A stretch of DNA of 33,814 bases, taken from NCBI GenBank assembly GCA_014190435.1, contig BJGJ01000016.1, positions 1 to 33,814 on the forward strand. Direction: 5' to 3'. Positions 24,906 to 33,766 of the stretch are shown in pieces; positions within the stretch are counted from its first letter, which is position 1, and every line of letters starts with the position of its first letter. The notes beneath the pieces are model-generated. The model worked only from the letters and a program-made list of their open reading frames with translations, made no database searches and had not been told where the DNA came from. The DNA comes from Methylocystaceae bacterium (lineage in GTDB: Bacteria > Pseudomonadota > Alphaproteobacteria > Rhizobiales > Beijerinckiaceae). The position numbers and the translations under genes were made by a program.

Positions 24906-26348
24906 TTAATTGCCTGCTACGAAGCAAGAACCACCACTTTCCTTAACCTTGCTACAGATAGTCGTAGCTGAGTCTTTTGTTACGCCGCCTACACGAACGC
25001 GATAGACTGTCCTTTCGCTAACAGTGGCAATTTTATAGCTCGGCTTTCGTCCGCCAAGATCCGCGCCATATTTCGCAATAACCGTCTTAACCATGGCTTT
25101 AGCTTCTGCTTCACTACCCGCAGCGCCAAACTGAACAGCATAACCACCGCTAACGGGCGGAGTTGGTGCCTCTGTTGTTTCCTTTGGGCTAACAGATTCA
25201 CCGTTAACAGCTGGAGAGGATGGTTTAACGGGCGCTGGGACTTTTGGTTTAACGACCTGCGCTGTGGTTACTGGACGCGCAAGCGTTTTTGGCGTCCCGC
25301 CTTGTTGAGAGGCCTCTATTTCTAAATTAGACACTGGCTTTGCTACAACGGCAGGCGGCAAAGCATTCATGCCTGACGCCGGGCTGCCATCTGGTCGGAC
25401 AGTAACCGATTTAACTCGGTGAGGTTCGGCAAGCGAAGGCGCTTCATGAGGCGCATTAACAGGGTCATTGCCAATCTTTAGCGTCTGTGGCTGGACCTTG
25501 GGATCAACCGCCTGTTCCTGATTATTGACAACCTGTTTTACAGGAGCAGTCTCCTTGCGATCAAGCACCGTAGCTCCGCCAGTTTGCGGCGCATCCTGAT
25601 CTGTCTCAATATTCGGCTTAACTTTCATTGGGCCTTCTGGCGCTTGAATAATTGCAATTTCATGTGATCCAATACGGCTGCGGTGCATGAAACCCCAGGC
25701 AATACTAATAACGGCGACAACGCCAATCACTGAAACTACGTGCCACGCGCGTAACCTTCCGCCAAGCAGCGTAAGGAAGGTTTCACGCATGAGCGCAGAG
25801 CGCCTTGATAAATTAGTACTGCGCGATCTCTTATCCAAATCGAGTTGATTGGTCGCATACTGATCCTCAAATTGATCGGGGTAACCAATCGTGGACGAGT
25901 CTTGATGGTAAGAACGCGGGTCTTGATTATAGGCAGCTGAATGATCCTCATATCCAGCTTGAGGGAAAGTGGAGTGTTCATAATCTTGGGGAACAGCAGA
26001 ATAATCCGGATAGAATTCTTCTTGGAGCTGATCCTCCTGCGATCCCCGCTGTAAAACATGCTCTGTTTCTGGCTCCCATGCACGTTCCTGCCAAACGTCA
26101 GGTTCATGCTCAGTATAGGGTTCATGATACTGAGGAGCGCTGGCGTTTTCACTTTGATGCCCCTGCAACAAATCTGCATAAGGATCATAGGAGGCAGCCT
26201 CTTGCTCCTGCATCAAGCGCGCGAGCTCAGTTAGAGGGTCTCGCTTGGAAGGTGAGGGGTATTCCCGATCAGCTGTTGCCTCGCCTCTTAAGCGGCGCTC
26301 AAAATCTCCAAGATCAATAGCTTGGCCTCGAACAGCGGACTCACGCAT
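24906..26348 (-). CDS. SPOR-domain, single-pass inner-membrane protein
   Basis: 480 residues. The first 200 are a disordered, Tyr/Glu/Gln/His-rich cytoplasmic region (repeated PDYSAVPQDYEHS-like patterns). One membrane helix (WHVVSVIGVVAVISIAWGFM, about 202-223) follows. The periplasmic part is a Pro/Ala/Lys/Val-rich linker and a C-terminal SPOR domain (about 400-478, GGYAVQFGAAGSEAEAKAM... YRVRVGG). SPOR domains bind denuded septal glycan, so a role in division is inferred. The argS–SPOR–nagZ order is conserved in Hyphomicrobiales. ATG 26348 has AGGGG upstream. Confidence 0.88.
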   Translation of the reverse strand: MRESAVRGQAIDLGDFERRLRGEATADREYPSPSKRDPLTELARLMQEQEAASYDPYADLLQGHQSENASAPQYHEPYTEHEPDVWQERAWEPETEHVLQRGSQEDQLQEEFYPDYSAVPQDYEHSTFPQAGYEDHSAAYNQDPRSYHQDSSTIGYPDQFEDQYATNQLDLDKRSRSTNLSRRSALMRETFLTLLGGRLRAWHVVSVIGVVAVISIAWGFMHRSRIGSHEIAIIQAPEGPMKVKPNIETDQDAPQTGGATVLDRKETAPVKQVVNNQEQAVDPKVQPQTLKIGNDPVNAPHEAPSLAEPHRVKSVTVRPDGSPASGMNALPPAVVAKPVSNLEIEASQQGGTPKTLARPVTTAQVVKPKVPAPVKPSSPAVNGESVSPKETTEAPTPPVSGGYAVQFGAAGSEAEAKAMVKTVIAKYGADLGGRKPSYKIATVSERTVYRVRVGGVTKDSATTICSKVKESGGSCFVAGN

Positions 26349-26428
26349 TGCACACCCCTAACCACTCAATCTGGCGTGAAAGAGCGAAAGAGCGCATTTT
26401 GGCTTGAAAAAACTTTCAAACCAATATC

Positions 26429-28210
26429 TTAGCGCATTTCGTCGGGGGCACTCACACCAAGAAGGCTCAAGCCCGACCCCAGGACGATGATCAAGGATAC
26501 CACCAATGCGACCCGGGCGCTTGTTAACTCTCGCTCGTTTGCATTAACAAAACGTAATTGCGGATAATCTTTTCCACGATTCCAGTGAGAATGGAACGCG
26601 CTGGATAGCTCATGAAGATAAAACGCGACACGATGGGGCTCATGTGCAGCGGCAGCGGCTTCTATAATTCGTGGATACTGAGCGATGATCCGCGCGAGCG
26701 CCTTTTCTCCCTCGTCAGACAACAGGTCAAGGGACGCTAAAACTATATCCGCAGGCTTAACACCCAAGTCCGGAAAAGCGGCTCGCGCTTGCCTTAACAC
26801 AGATTGCGCGCGCGCATGAGCATATTGGACATAGAAAACGGCGTTATCCTTGGATTGTTCAATGACCTTTGCAAGATCAAAGTCTAACGTCGCATCATTT
26901 TTGCGATATAGCATCATAAAGCGCACGGCATCAACGCCAACTTCATCAACAACTTCTCTTAACGTTACAAAGTCGCCAGCACGCTTAGACATTTTAACTG
27001 GCTCACCATTACGCATAAGCTTAACAAGTTGGCAGAGCTTAACATCAAGCTTGACTTTATCATCTGACAAGGCCTTAACTGCCGCGCTCATTCTCTTCAC
27101 GTAACCGGAATGATCAGCGCCCCAGACATCAACAAGCGTATCAAAGCCCCGATCAATTTTATCCTTGTGATAGGCGATATCTGCAGCAAAATATGTCGGC
27201 GAACCATCTGATTTTCTTAAGGCGCGATCAACATCATCGCCAAAAAGAGTTGATCGAAACAGAGTTTGTTCTCGATCTTCCCAATCGTCTGGCAGCTGGC
27301 CTTTAGGGGGTGGCAATCGACCTTCATAGACAAGATTTTTGTTTTTTAAATAATCTACCGCTTGATCTATCAAGGAAGAACCATCGACAGATTTATGTAA
27401 TGTGCGTTCTGAGAAAAAATAATCATGCCTAATATTCAATGCTTGAAGATCATCGCGTATCAAATCAAGCATTGCATCAATTGCGGCATTCTTGACTATC
27501 GGCAGCCATTCTAATTCATCTTTGTTTAAAAGATTTGAACCATGCTGCTGCGCTAGTTTAGCGCCGATCCCTTTGAGGTAATCTCCCGGATATAAGCCTT
27601 CAGGAATCTCGATCGTTTCACCTAAAGCCTCGCGATATCTTAAATATACTGAGCGGGCTAGAACATCTACCTGCGCGCCAGCATCATTAATATAATATTC
27701 TCTTGTTACGCTGCAGCCAGAAAAAGCCAGAAGATTGGCAAGAGCGTCACCAAAGACTGCACCGCGACCATGCCCAACATGCATGGGCCCAGTGGGATTT
27801 GCCGAGACATACTCAACATTAACTTTACCATCCAAAACCCCAGCGCGATTTTTTTTAACACGACCATAGTCATCCGGGTTCTTTAAAACAGCACACAGAA
27901 GTTGATAATAAATCGATGGTTTGAGATATATATTAATAAAACCCGGGCCAGCGATTTCGGCTTTTTCGACTTCTTCAAAATGCGAAACAGATTTACATAT
28001 TTCTAAAGCCAAGTGGCGAGGACTTTCGAAATAAGGTTTTGCTTCCTTGGCAAAGACCATGGCCGCATTACAGGCCAGATCACCCAAATTGATATCTTTT
28101 GGCGGCTCCACTACAAACCGAGCAGCGTCTAAATTAGGTAATTTACCAGCAGCGTGGAGATCAGAGAGAACAGCGGCTATTCGCTGGTGAAAGATATCAA
28201 AGATATTCAT
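26429..28210 (-). CDS. argS: arginyl-tRNA synthetase
   Basis: 593 residues. It charges tRNA-Arg, a class I synthetase that needs tRNA for activation. The N-terminal additional domain (about 1-110) is followed by [19 protein letters not shown] with the HIGH motif as HVGH, and MSKRAGDF as the KMSKS loop ([17 protein letters not shown]). The anticodon-binding helical C-terminus, with [15 protein letters not shown], is complete. ATG 28210. It lies 160 bases after dgt, in a region that holds a hairpin, and 80 bases before the SPOR gene. Confidence 0.97.
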   Translation of the reverse strand: MNIFDIFHQRIAAVLSDLHAAGKLPNLDAARFVVEPPKDINLGDLACNAAMVFAKEAKPYFESPRHLALEICKSVSHFEEVEKAEIAGPGFINIYLKPSIYYQLLCAVLKNPDDYGRVKKNRAGVLDGKVNVEYVSANPTGPMHVGHGRGAVFGDALANLLAFSGCSVTREYYINDAGAQVDVLARSVYLRYREALGETIEIPEGLYPGDYLKGIGAKLAQQHGSNLLNKDELEWLPIVKNAAIDAMLDLIRDDLQALNIRHDYFFSERTLHKSVDGSSLIDQAVDYLKNKNLVYEGRLPPPKGQLPDDWEDREQTLFRSTLFGDDVDRALRKSDGSPTYFAADIAYHKDKIDRGFDTLVDVWGADHSGYVKRMSAAVKALSDDKVKLDVKLCQLVKLMRNGEPVKMSKRAGDFVTLREVVDEVGVDAVRFMMLYRKNDATLDFDLAKVIEQSKDNAVFYVQYAHARAQSVLRQARAAFPDLGVKPADIVLASLDLLSDEGEKALARIIAQYPRIIEAAAAAHEPHRVAFYLHELSSAFHSHWNRGKDYPQLRFVNANERELTSARVALVVSLIIVLGSGLSLLGVSAPDEMR

Positions 28211-28310
28211 AAGAACCTGAGCTAGAAAACGAAGGAAGATGAGCGTTGGGGGCTTAGCATTTTATCTTTGTGAAATCATCTCTTACCTCTTTTTATGAAA
28301 ACTTATCTAA

Positions 28311-28339
28311 TCAGGCAAAAAATTTGGATTTTTGTCTGA
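28311..28339 (-). terminator. AT-rich hairpin between dgt and argS
   Basis: TCAGGCAAAAAAT (28311-28323) pairs with ATTTTTGTCTGA (28328-28339) with one wobble and one bulged base around a four-base loop. Read on the minus strand it lies after the dgt stop at 28371, and the T-rich arm precedes the final CCTGA. It may be a weak terminator or a leader hairpin for argS. Confidence 0.4.
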
Positions 28340-28370
28340 CTGATTTCATAAGGCAATCTGGCCAGGTTAA

Positions 28371-29570
28371 TTAAAGTAACCGATCTGAAGCAGTGTTTGA
28401 GTCCATAGGATAAAGCCTGATAACTTCGCCCAATGCATATCTGTCTGTCATGCCTGCTATATAGTCCGCTACCACGATAGCCCTCGCCTCCTTGGGTGAG
28501 TTTTTAGCCAAACTCGCCCACTCTGACGGCATGAGATCCGGTGCCGTCATAAATGCAGGAAATAGTCTAGAAATAGCATCACTGGCACGCTCCCACACGC
28601 CAATGACTTTCTCATGCCGATACATATTGGTAAAAAGGAAATTTTTTATCGATTTTTGCGCAATATTCATATCATCCGAAAACGCAACAATAGCCTGGTG
28701 CGCTAGTCGTGCTTCATGAGAACTTTTTGGATTTAATCGCGTTAAATTTAACTGTGTTGTAGCGATGACGTTTTCAACAAATCGCGTGATTACTCTTCTG
28801 ACTAATTCGTGAATAGTTCTTTGCCGCTCCAAGCCTGGATAAGCTTTATCAATTTCTTCAAGGATCTGCCTTATAAAGGAAGTCGACTTCGCCAAATCTG
28901 TTAAAGAAAAAAGACCAGCCCTTAACCCGTCATCTATATCATGGCCAATATAGGCTATATCGTCAGCCAGGGCCGCAGATTGAGCCTCCAGACTTGCGAA
29001 GGTATGCAATTCTAAATCAAATTCTTGGTTAAATTGCACAATAAAATTAGGAAGCAGATGGCGAGCGCCATCGTTTAAGAGCGGGCCATTGTGCTTAACA
29101 ATGCCTTCGAGCGTCTCCCATGTCAGATCAAGCCCATCGTAAGCTGCGTATCTTCGCTCCAATTTCGTTACAATTCTTAGGGCTTGGGCATTATGATCAA
29201 AGCCTCCATAAGGACGCATGCAGTTTTCTAGCGCCTCTTCGCCTGCATGACCAAAGGGCGTATGACCAAGGTCATGCGCTAATGCGACTGCCTCAGCCAG
29301 ATCTTCGTCAAGACCTAGAGCCCGCGCTAACGCCCGAGCGATTTGGCCAACTTCTATGGTATGCGTCAGACGTGTTCGGAAATGGTCGCCGTCTAAGGGA
29401 ACAAAAACTTGCGTCTTATGCGCCAGCCTGCGAAAGGCCGTAGAGTGAATTATTCGATCTCGATCTCTCTGGAACGCACTGCGCGTGGGAGAAATTGAGG
29501 CGGGGTATATCCTGCCTCGTGATTGACTTGGGTCAGACGCATAGGGTGCCAGAGGCAGGCGTATCGCCAA
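28371..29570 (-). CDS. dgt: deoxyguanosinetriphosphate triphosphohydrolase-like protein
   Basis: 399 residues of the HD-domain dNTP triphosphohydrolase family, which converts dNTPs to nucleosides and triphosphate. The HD motif is visible: FRTRLTHTIEVGQIA, then ALAHDLGHTPFGHAGE, and DDIAYIGHDIDDGLRAG. N-terminal FRRLAHKTQVF fits the type-2 dGTPase group. The start is a TTG at 29570 with AGAGG eight bases upstream; an ATGATG at the same place is out of frame. It diverges from erpA across about 100 bases. The dgt–argS order is typical of Hyphomicrobiales. Confidence 0.94.
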   Translation of the reverse strand: MAIRLPLAPYASDPSQSRGRIYPASISPTRSAFQRDRDRIIHSTAFRRLAHKTQVFVPLDGDHFRTRLTHTIEVGQIARALARALGLDEDLAEAVALAHDLGHTPFGHAGEEALENCMRPYGGFDHNAQALRIVTKLERRYAAYDGLDLTWETLEGIVKHNGPLLNDGARHLLPNFIVQFNQEFDLELHTFASLEAQSAALADDIAYIGHDIDDGLRAGLFSLTDLAKSTSFIRQILEEIDKAYPGLERQRTIHELVRRVITRFVENVIATTQLNLTRLNPKSSHEARLAHQAIVAFSDDMNIAQKSIKNFLFTNMYRHEKVIGVWERASDAISRLFPAFMTAPDLMPSEWASLAKNSPKEARAIVVADYIAGMTDRYALGEVIRLYPMDSNTASDRLL

Positions 29571-29669
29571 CTCATCATCCTCTCATTGAACGACTGCCTT
29601 AAGCAGCCTATGTTCTGCCGCATAAACCTTTAATCGATATCAAGGCAAGTAGCAGACAGGAAACATCAA

Positions 29670-30011
29670 ATGTCTAGCCAGAAGGCGTCTCAAATTGCCC
29701 TAACCCCCAGCGCCTGCAACAGAATCCGCGCTCTTTTGGCCAATGAGTCGGCCGACTCAGTCTTTCGCATTGCGGTTGAGGGAGGCGGATGTTCGGGGTT
29801 CCAATATCAATTTGCCATCACTGATCAGGCTGCATCAGAGGATGTACTCATTCATGAGCCGGGACTTAGAGTTGTGATTGATGAAACATCAATGACTTTT
29901 CTTGAGGGCGCACAACTTGATTTTGTCGATGATCTCATGGGGCAATCTTTTCGTGTAAACAACCCAAACGCCAAAAGCTCTTGTGGATGCGGAACAAGTT
30001 TCTCACTGTGA
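29670..30011 (+). CDS. erpA: iron-sulfur cluster insertion protein, ErpA/HesB type
   Basis: 113 residues. A-type carrier that delivers Fe-S clusters to target enzymes. The three ligand cysteines are Cys41 in VEGGGCSGFQYQF and Cys105/Cys107 in SSCGCGTSFSL. The internal FLEGAQLDFVDDLMGQSFRVNNPNAK matches the family. ATG 29670 has AGGA nine bases upstream. It diverges from dgt, an arrangement common in alphaproteobacteria. The next gene downstream is a PfkB kinase after 71 bases, not the exonuclease I would have expected. Confidence 0.94.
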   Translation: MSSQKASQIALTPSACNRIRALLANESADSVFRIAVEGGGCSGFQYQFAITDQAASEDVLIHEPGLRVVIDETSMTFLEGAQLDFVDDLMGQSFRVNNPNAKSSCGCGTSFSL

Positions 30012-30082
30012 AAACACAATCTCCATGATCTTAAATTTTAACTTCCTATCCTATTCATTAAGGATGAAAAGGAAGAAATAAA

Positions 30083-30982
30083 GTGGAATCACTCTTCCTT
30101 GGCCACGCTTATATTGACCTAACAATGCAAACTAATTGCATGCCAACAGGTGATGAAAAAGCTGTCGCTCAAGATTATGCAGTGAGTTTTGGCGGAAACG
30201 CTGTTACTGCTGGTTTTACCTGCGCAAAGCTAGGCCGACGCGTTCACCTTCTAACCTCAGTTGCTCAGGATTGGCTTGGCCGTATGTTTTTAGATATGGC
30301 GCAGAATTACGGTATAGAAGTTCACAAACGAAGCGTTAGACGCTCGTCACTTTCTTTCATTCTGCCTAATAATGGACAACGTGCTATTTTGCGTGCGCGC
30401 GATGATGAATATTTGGAAGACTTTCCTATCCTAACTCTATCTGACCTTAAACTCCTCCACTTAGATGGGCATATGTCTGATGCAGCAATTCATTATGCCC
30501 AAAAAGCTCATAAGCAAAATACGCTTGTTTCGCTCGATGGCGGCGCTTTACGACCTGGATTAATCGATCTTTTATTATGTGTTCATGTTGCAATTGTCGC
30601 AGAAAGACTCTGTGAGCAAATGTCTTTATCGCACAATGAAATGCTTATGTTTCTTAAAAGCAAAGGCGTTAAAATCGGAGGCGTAACGACAGGATCTAAA
30701 GGGATGCTTTGGTATGATGAAAGTGGTGAAATTCAACATTTACCGTCTTTGAATGTACCTAATGAAAAGATTATCGATACTTCAGGAGCAGGAGACGTCT
30801 TCCACGGGGCTTATTGCGCTTCTTATTTAGATCGTCCGAATGATCGCTGGCGCAGTCATTTCATTTTTGCCCGCGCTGCCGCCGCGCACAAAATTCAGCA
30901 CCTTGGCAATGAGGCCGGCCTTCCCTCACAAGAAGATATTTTATTCACCCGCTCAGCCTTTCTTGAAGGAGAACAAGGCTAA
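30083..30982 (+). CDS. PfkB-family carbohydrate kinase
   Basis: 299 residues from a GTG at 30083, with AAGGAAG at 30069-30075 and ideal spacing. It has the ribokinase/PfkB fold: the N-terminal SFGGNAVTAGFTCAKLGRRV substrate-side motif and the C-terminal DTSGAGDVFHGAY (Asp232-Asp238) with catalytic Asp238. The substrate cannot be fixed; ribokinase, fructokinase and related sugar kinases share these motifs. The middle region includes ILPNNGQRAIL and ARDDEYLEDF, which suggest substrate-lid strands. It may be co-transcribed with erpA. The stretch between it and the tRNA holds the tRNA promoter. Confidence 0.9.
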   Translation: MESLFLGHAYIDLTMQTNCMPTGDEKAVAQDYAVSFGGNAVTAGFTCAKLGRRVHLLTSVAQDWLGRMFLDMAQNYGIEVHKRSVRRSSLSFILPNNGQRAILRARDDEYLEDFPILTLSDLKLLHLDGHMSDAAIHYAQKAHKQNTLVSLDGGALRPGLIDLLLCVHVAIVAERLCEQMSLSHNEMLMFLKSKGVKIGGVTTGSKGMLWYDESGEIQHLPSLNVPNEKIIDTSGAGDVFHGAYCASYLDRPNDRWRSHFIFARAAAAHKIQHLGNEAGLPSQEDILFTRSAFLEGEQG

Positions 30983-31040
30983 GCCACTGACGAAAAACAA
31001 TTTTCCTCTGGAGAAATTTATATTATCTCTCGAAAAGGGC

Positions 31041-31069
31041 TTGGCAAAAGCCGAGGCGCCTAGTATAGG
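31041..31069 (+). promoter_or_regulatory. promoter of tRNA-Asn
   Basis: TTGGCA (31041-31046) and TATAGG (31064-31069) are exactly 17 bases apart. Transcription would begin about 31076, just before the mature tRNA at 31080. The match and the position make it convincing by reading. Confidence 0.7.
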
Positions 31070-31079
31070 CCCCTCACGT

Positions 31080-31155
31080 TCCCCGATAGCTCAGCTGGTA
31101 GAGCACGCGACTGTTAATCGCTAGGTCGTAGGTTCGAGTCCTACTCGGGGAGCCA
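31080..31155 (+). tRNA. tRNA-Asn (anticodon GTT)
   Basis: 76 bases with the encoded CCA. The acceptor stem TCCCCGA pairs with TCGGGGA, the D-loop is AGCTCAGCTGGTAGAGC, the anticodon loop has GTT at 31113-31115, the T-arm GTAGGTTCGAGTCCTAC is canonical, and the discriminator is G followed by CCA. Asparagine follows from the GTT anticodon. Its A37 would be a target of TsaD, encoded in the same window. Confidence 0.97.
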
Positions 31156-31388
31156 TGATATTTCTTCAAATAATTGTTTTTAAATGATTTAATATTATTT
31201 GGCGGCATGCTAATCAACTCTAACGCCAGGCTTAGCGGGGTCTCCCGCGCTTCCTTTTAATAGAAATTGCTATACTGACGCCCTAAACTGCAATGCCTAT
31301 ACCTTGAAAGCGCGCTCGTCTGACGATAGGGCCAGTTGCTATCCGGAATAAAACGACATTTATCTCCTTATGCCTTATGGTGTCCGAC

Positions 31389-31601
31389 ATGGCTTATGAA
31401 TTAATCGTTCACGCCCCTGACGGCGATATCATAATTGGCTCTTATCCAACCCAGGCGGCAGCTGAAAAACTTGCCGCGATCACCATTCCGCAAGGCGAAA
31501 AGTGGTCTGTCGTTGAGGTTGATGGCGAGGCGCGGCCTGCAGCTGTGATCGATCTAGCCGCGTATCGCGCAAAAAGAAATCATCGGCCTCGCAAAAGTTA
31601 G
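31389..31601 (+). CDS. small hypothetical protein
   Basis: 70 residues from ATG 31389; a second ATG at 31377 (74 aa) is equally possible, and neither has a clear SD. The sequence MAYELIVHAPDGDIIIGSYP reads as beta strands, then an amphipathic helix (TQAAAEKLAAITIPQGEKW), more strands and a basic tail (RAKRNHRPRKS). It is soluble and cytoplasmic. I recognise no family name. A 7-bp hairpin begins right at its stop codon. Codon use resembles the housekeeping genes, unlike the AT-rich DNA that follows. Confidence 0.6.
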   Translation: MAYELIVHAPDGDIIIGSYPTQAAAEKLAAITIPQGEKWSVVEVDGEARPAAVIDLAAYRAKRNHRPRKS

Positions 31602-31618
31602 AGAACTCCCAGAGTTCT
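31602..31618 (+). terminator. hairpin at the stop of the 31389 gene
   Basis: AGAACTC (31602-31608) pairs perfectly with GAGTTCT (31612-31618) over a 3-base loop, starting one base after the stop codon. The following TATCTATCC is only partly T-rich, so termination is possible but uncertain. Confidence 0.4.
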
Positions 31619-31884
31619 TATCTATCCTAGCTTGATTGCCGCGCATCACATGAGAGCTTTTGACGCAACTCGCATAACAACAAAGCAATGACATTATCTA
31701 TTGTATCGTTAGATCAAGTAATATCAGTTCAGAGGAGAATTGAATTAATTTATGAAAATATTATTAGGTAAGTCGTATGATGCAAAAAAATTTAAAAGCC
31801 GATTTGATGAAGTGATGTTTAATTAATCTAGAATAGATAATAAATTTAAAAAAATTGAATCATTTTTAAAATAGCGCAGCAAAT

Positions 31885-31919
31885 TAAAAAAAGAGCCGCC
31901 AGCAAAAACTGACGGCTCT
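31885..31919 (-). terminator. rho-independent terminator of the 31928 gene
   Basis: On the minus strand, an 11-bp stem with one mismatch (31909-31919 with 31892-31902) encloses a six-base loop and is followed by seven Ts (complement of 31886-31892). It lies directly after the stop at 31928. This is the clearest terminator in the window. Confidence 0.85.
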
Positions 31920-31927
31920 GTTCTTTC

Positions 31928-32443
31928 TTATTTAAGCGCTTCTGCAGGATCCTGAATAATAGATTTCACCCCAGCAAGAGCGTCGTCATAACCTGTACCT
32001 GTGCATCCATACATCCCACTTGGATCACTCCAGCAAATTGGATGGCCGGTTGGTCCATTATCAAATGGCGGCTTCAGCGTTGTTTTATATTTGTTGGCAA
32101 ATTCATCGAGGCGGTCATCGCACCACAGCGCTTCCTTACCAGCGGGAATTGCGCTCTCGATCTCTTTAGTTCCCTTATCAACTCTTTTGTTGAATGAGTG
32201 GAGTTCCCGATGAGGAATTTGGGCGATTTGTCCATCCCAATAGCTTTTATTAAGATTTGCGCCATCTGACTTATAACAAGTTTCAACAACAGCACGAGAA
32301 AGAGAAAGCTCATCTGCAATCGGAAAATATTTTTCTTCTAATGGACGATAGTGATGATGATGGTGAGAAGATTTATGAGCATACGCTGGCAAAGTTCCTG
32401 CAGCAAGAAGCGCTGCGCCTGCGATAATAACGATGGACTTCAT
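31928..32443 (-). CDS. exported protein with His-rich mature N-terminus
   Basis: 171 residues from ATG 32443 with GGAG eight bases upstream. Residues 1-22 are a signal peptide ending in AYA. If cleaved there, the mature chain begins His23-Lys-Ser-Ser followed by five histidines (27-31), an unusual metal-binding-like head. The rest is soluble with four cysteines (ETCYK, LWCDDR, PICWSD, YGCTG) that could form two disulfides. I recognise no family; DUF-like periplasmic proteins are possible. It has its own terminator and lies in AT-rich accessory DNA between small exported genes. Confidence 0.75.
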   Translation of the reverse strand: MKSIVIIAGAALLAAGTLPAYAHKSSHHHHHYRPLEEKYFPIADELSLSRAVVETCYKSDGANLNKSYWDGQIAQIPHRELHSFNKRVDKGTKEIESAIPAGKEALWCDDRLDEFANKYKTTLKPPFDNGPTGHPICWSDPSGMYGCTGTGYDDALAGVKSIIQDPAEALK

Positions 32444-32859
32444 TTATTTTACTCCATAAGCGGAAACAATTGTCAACGCGAGGGCCGCCATTGATAGGCG
32501 AGTTACCCTATCTTTACGCATACCTCATTAACATATGTTTAGAATAATATTCAGCAATGGTTGCGATCACAGTTAATAACCCAAAGTATGTTAAAATATG
32601 AGATCGCGCTACACGATCAGCGCCTAAATCAATCAAAATTTCAAATAGATACAGTCATCTTACTACTTAATTCAATCCCGTCCAAATCATCAAAGGATCC
32701 TGTTTAATTTCTCGAGAGCATCAAAACAGCCAAAGCCTGTTTTTAGTTGACCAAAACAAGATCAGTAAATGAAGCCATCAAGTTAGTGATTAAAGTGGTT
32801 GTTTGCTATGATACATGACCTAATATAGGTTGGCATTCGCTGAGCTTCAGGATCCAAAT
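32444..32859. other. 416-base AT-rich divergent intergenic region
   Basis: Separates the His-rich protein gene from the exported-protein gene at 32860. I see no gene. A TATGAT at 32807-32812 may serve as a -10 box for the gene at 32860, but no good -35 is present. Confidence 0.4.
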
Positions 32860-33111
32860 ATGAAAAATATTTCAACTGCCATCTTGCTAACTTTTTTCAT
32901 AATCGCGACACCGAATTTAGTTTATGCGCAAGACTATGATGAAAAATTTGAAATTACTGATCCAACTTTTGAGCAAAGATCTAAAGAAGAACGCCTGCTT
33001 GAGAATCGTCAAGTGGTAGAAGACTCCTCAGATTTCAAACGAAGCCCTAACAACAAAAATACCAAAAAACCAAATAAAAGAGATGAGGCTCCTAACTTTT
33101 TGGATTTTTAA
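32860..33111 (+). CDS. small exported, highly charged protein
   Basis: 83 residues from ATG 32860, with AGGA eight bases upstream; a TTG at 32830 adds ten non-signal residues. MKNISTAILLTFFIIATPNLVYA is a clear signal peptide with likely cleavage before QDYDEK. The mature 60 residues are almost all charged or polar (Lys, Arg, Asp, Glu, Asn) with no cysteine and no obvious hydrophobic core, so it is probably disordered. The C-terminus is EAPNFLDF. I recognise no family. It is isolated, 417 bases from the divergent His-rich protein gene. Confidence 0.65.
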   Translation: MKNISTAILLTFFIIATPNLVYAQDYDEKFEITDPTFEQRSKEERLLENRQVVEDSSDFKRSPNNKNTKKPNKRDEAPNFLDF

Positions 33112-33589
33112 TAACTCGACTTAAAATTTAAAGCTATGACTAGACGTTTGATTGGGCAGTCATTATTCTTTACGGACTGACAAACAAATAAAGTTCAAGA
33201 ATACCGCCGCAACCTTACCCGTGCTCTAAGCCTCTATTAGTCAAGCCAATATCGCTACATTAGAATGTGTTAATAAAAGCAATCGTCATTTGCATATTGA
33301 AATTTCATGTTTAAGCTTTACGGGACTTATTTCACTCGCCCCTAACCATGCTAGACGCGAGTTAAAAAAACAAAATGTTACATTATCTGCTTAATTCAAA
33401 TAAATATAAATTAACACGCTCTTTACCCACTATATTGTCGCTAACAGGCCTCTTTAATAGAGACACATTCAGGAAGATATTAATTAAAATGTAATTTTTT
33501 ATCTATGTTCAAGGAGGAAAATTGACCTATAATATAAAAGTTTTTTAGGAGCAAATTTAGTATAATCATCACGCCAAGGATATCAAAAT
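33112..33589. other. 478-base AT-rich gene-free stretch
   Basis: Mostly stop-rich. An ideal SD, AAGGAGG at 33511-33517, precedes a TTG at 33522 that opens only eight codons before TAG at 33546-33548. A TATAAT at 33561-33566 could serve the lipoprotein gene that follows. Confidence 0.4.
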
Positions 33590-33766
33590 GTGAGCTTTAA
33601 TAATTCAAATAAAATGATTCAATGTTTTACGATTTTTACACTAGTATTAGGTATGAGTAGCTGTGCGATAAATTATCACATCAATCTAAAATGTAAAAAT
33701 TCAACTCAGTCCGCTTTTGGGTCCAATTGCTCCGATGCGAGAGAAGATAAAAGACCAAAGAATTAA
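33590..33766 (+). CDS. 58-residue lipoprotein candidate
   Basis: A GTG at 33590 with AAGGA (33576-33580) nine bases upstream opens a 58-codon frame ending at TAA 33764-33766. The N-terminus (NKMIQCFTIFTLVLGMSSC) is a short lipoprotein signal with the lipobox ending at Cys25. The remaining 33 residues are polar with two more cysteines (Cys35, Cys47) and a basic end. An ATG at codon 9 (33614) is an alternative start. It is too short for most length filters. I recognise no family; size and layout recall entericidin-like small lipoproteins, but no homology can be claimed. Confidence 0.5.
   Translation: MSFNNSNKMIQCFTIFTLVLGMSSCAINYHINLKCKNSTQSAFGSNCSDAREDKRPKN

Larger units (their letters stand above)
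31602..31927. other. 326-base AT-rich gene-free stretch
   Basis: Contains the hairpin at 31602 and the terminator of the next gene at 31885-31919. A 24-codon open stretch starting ATG at 31752 has an SD-like AGAGGAG too far upstream, and I do not call it a gene. Confidence 0.4.

Noticed and set aside
25736-26188. 150-codon minus-strand frame inside the SPOR gene
   Set aside because: It is a second frame of the repetitive N-terminal SPOR region; the SPOR frame has the membrane helix and the domain.
30840-31124. 94-codon frame overlapping the PfkB end and the tRNA
   Set aside because: It runs through the tRNA gene and its promoter, so it cannot be a normal protein gene.
31080-31155. tRNA-Asn as the attachment site of an integrated element
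   Set aside because: I found no duplicated tRNA 3' end downstream in the window and no integrase gene, so integration is not supported.
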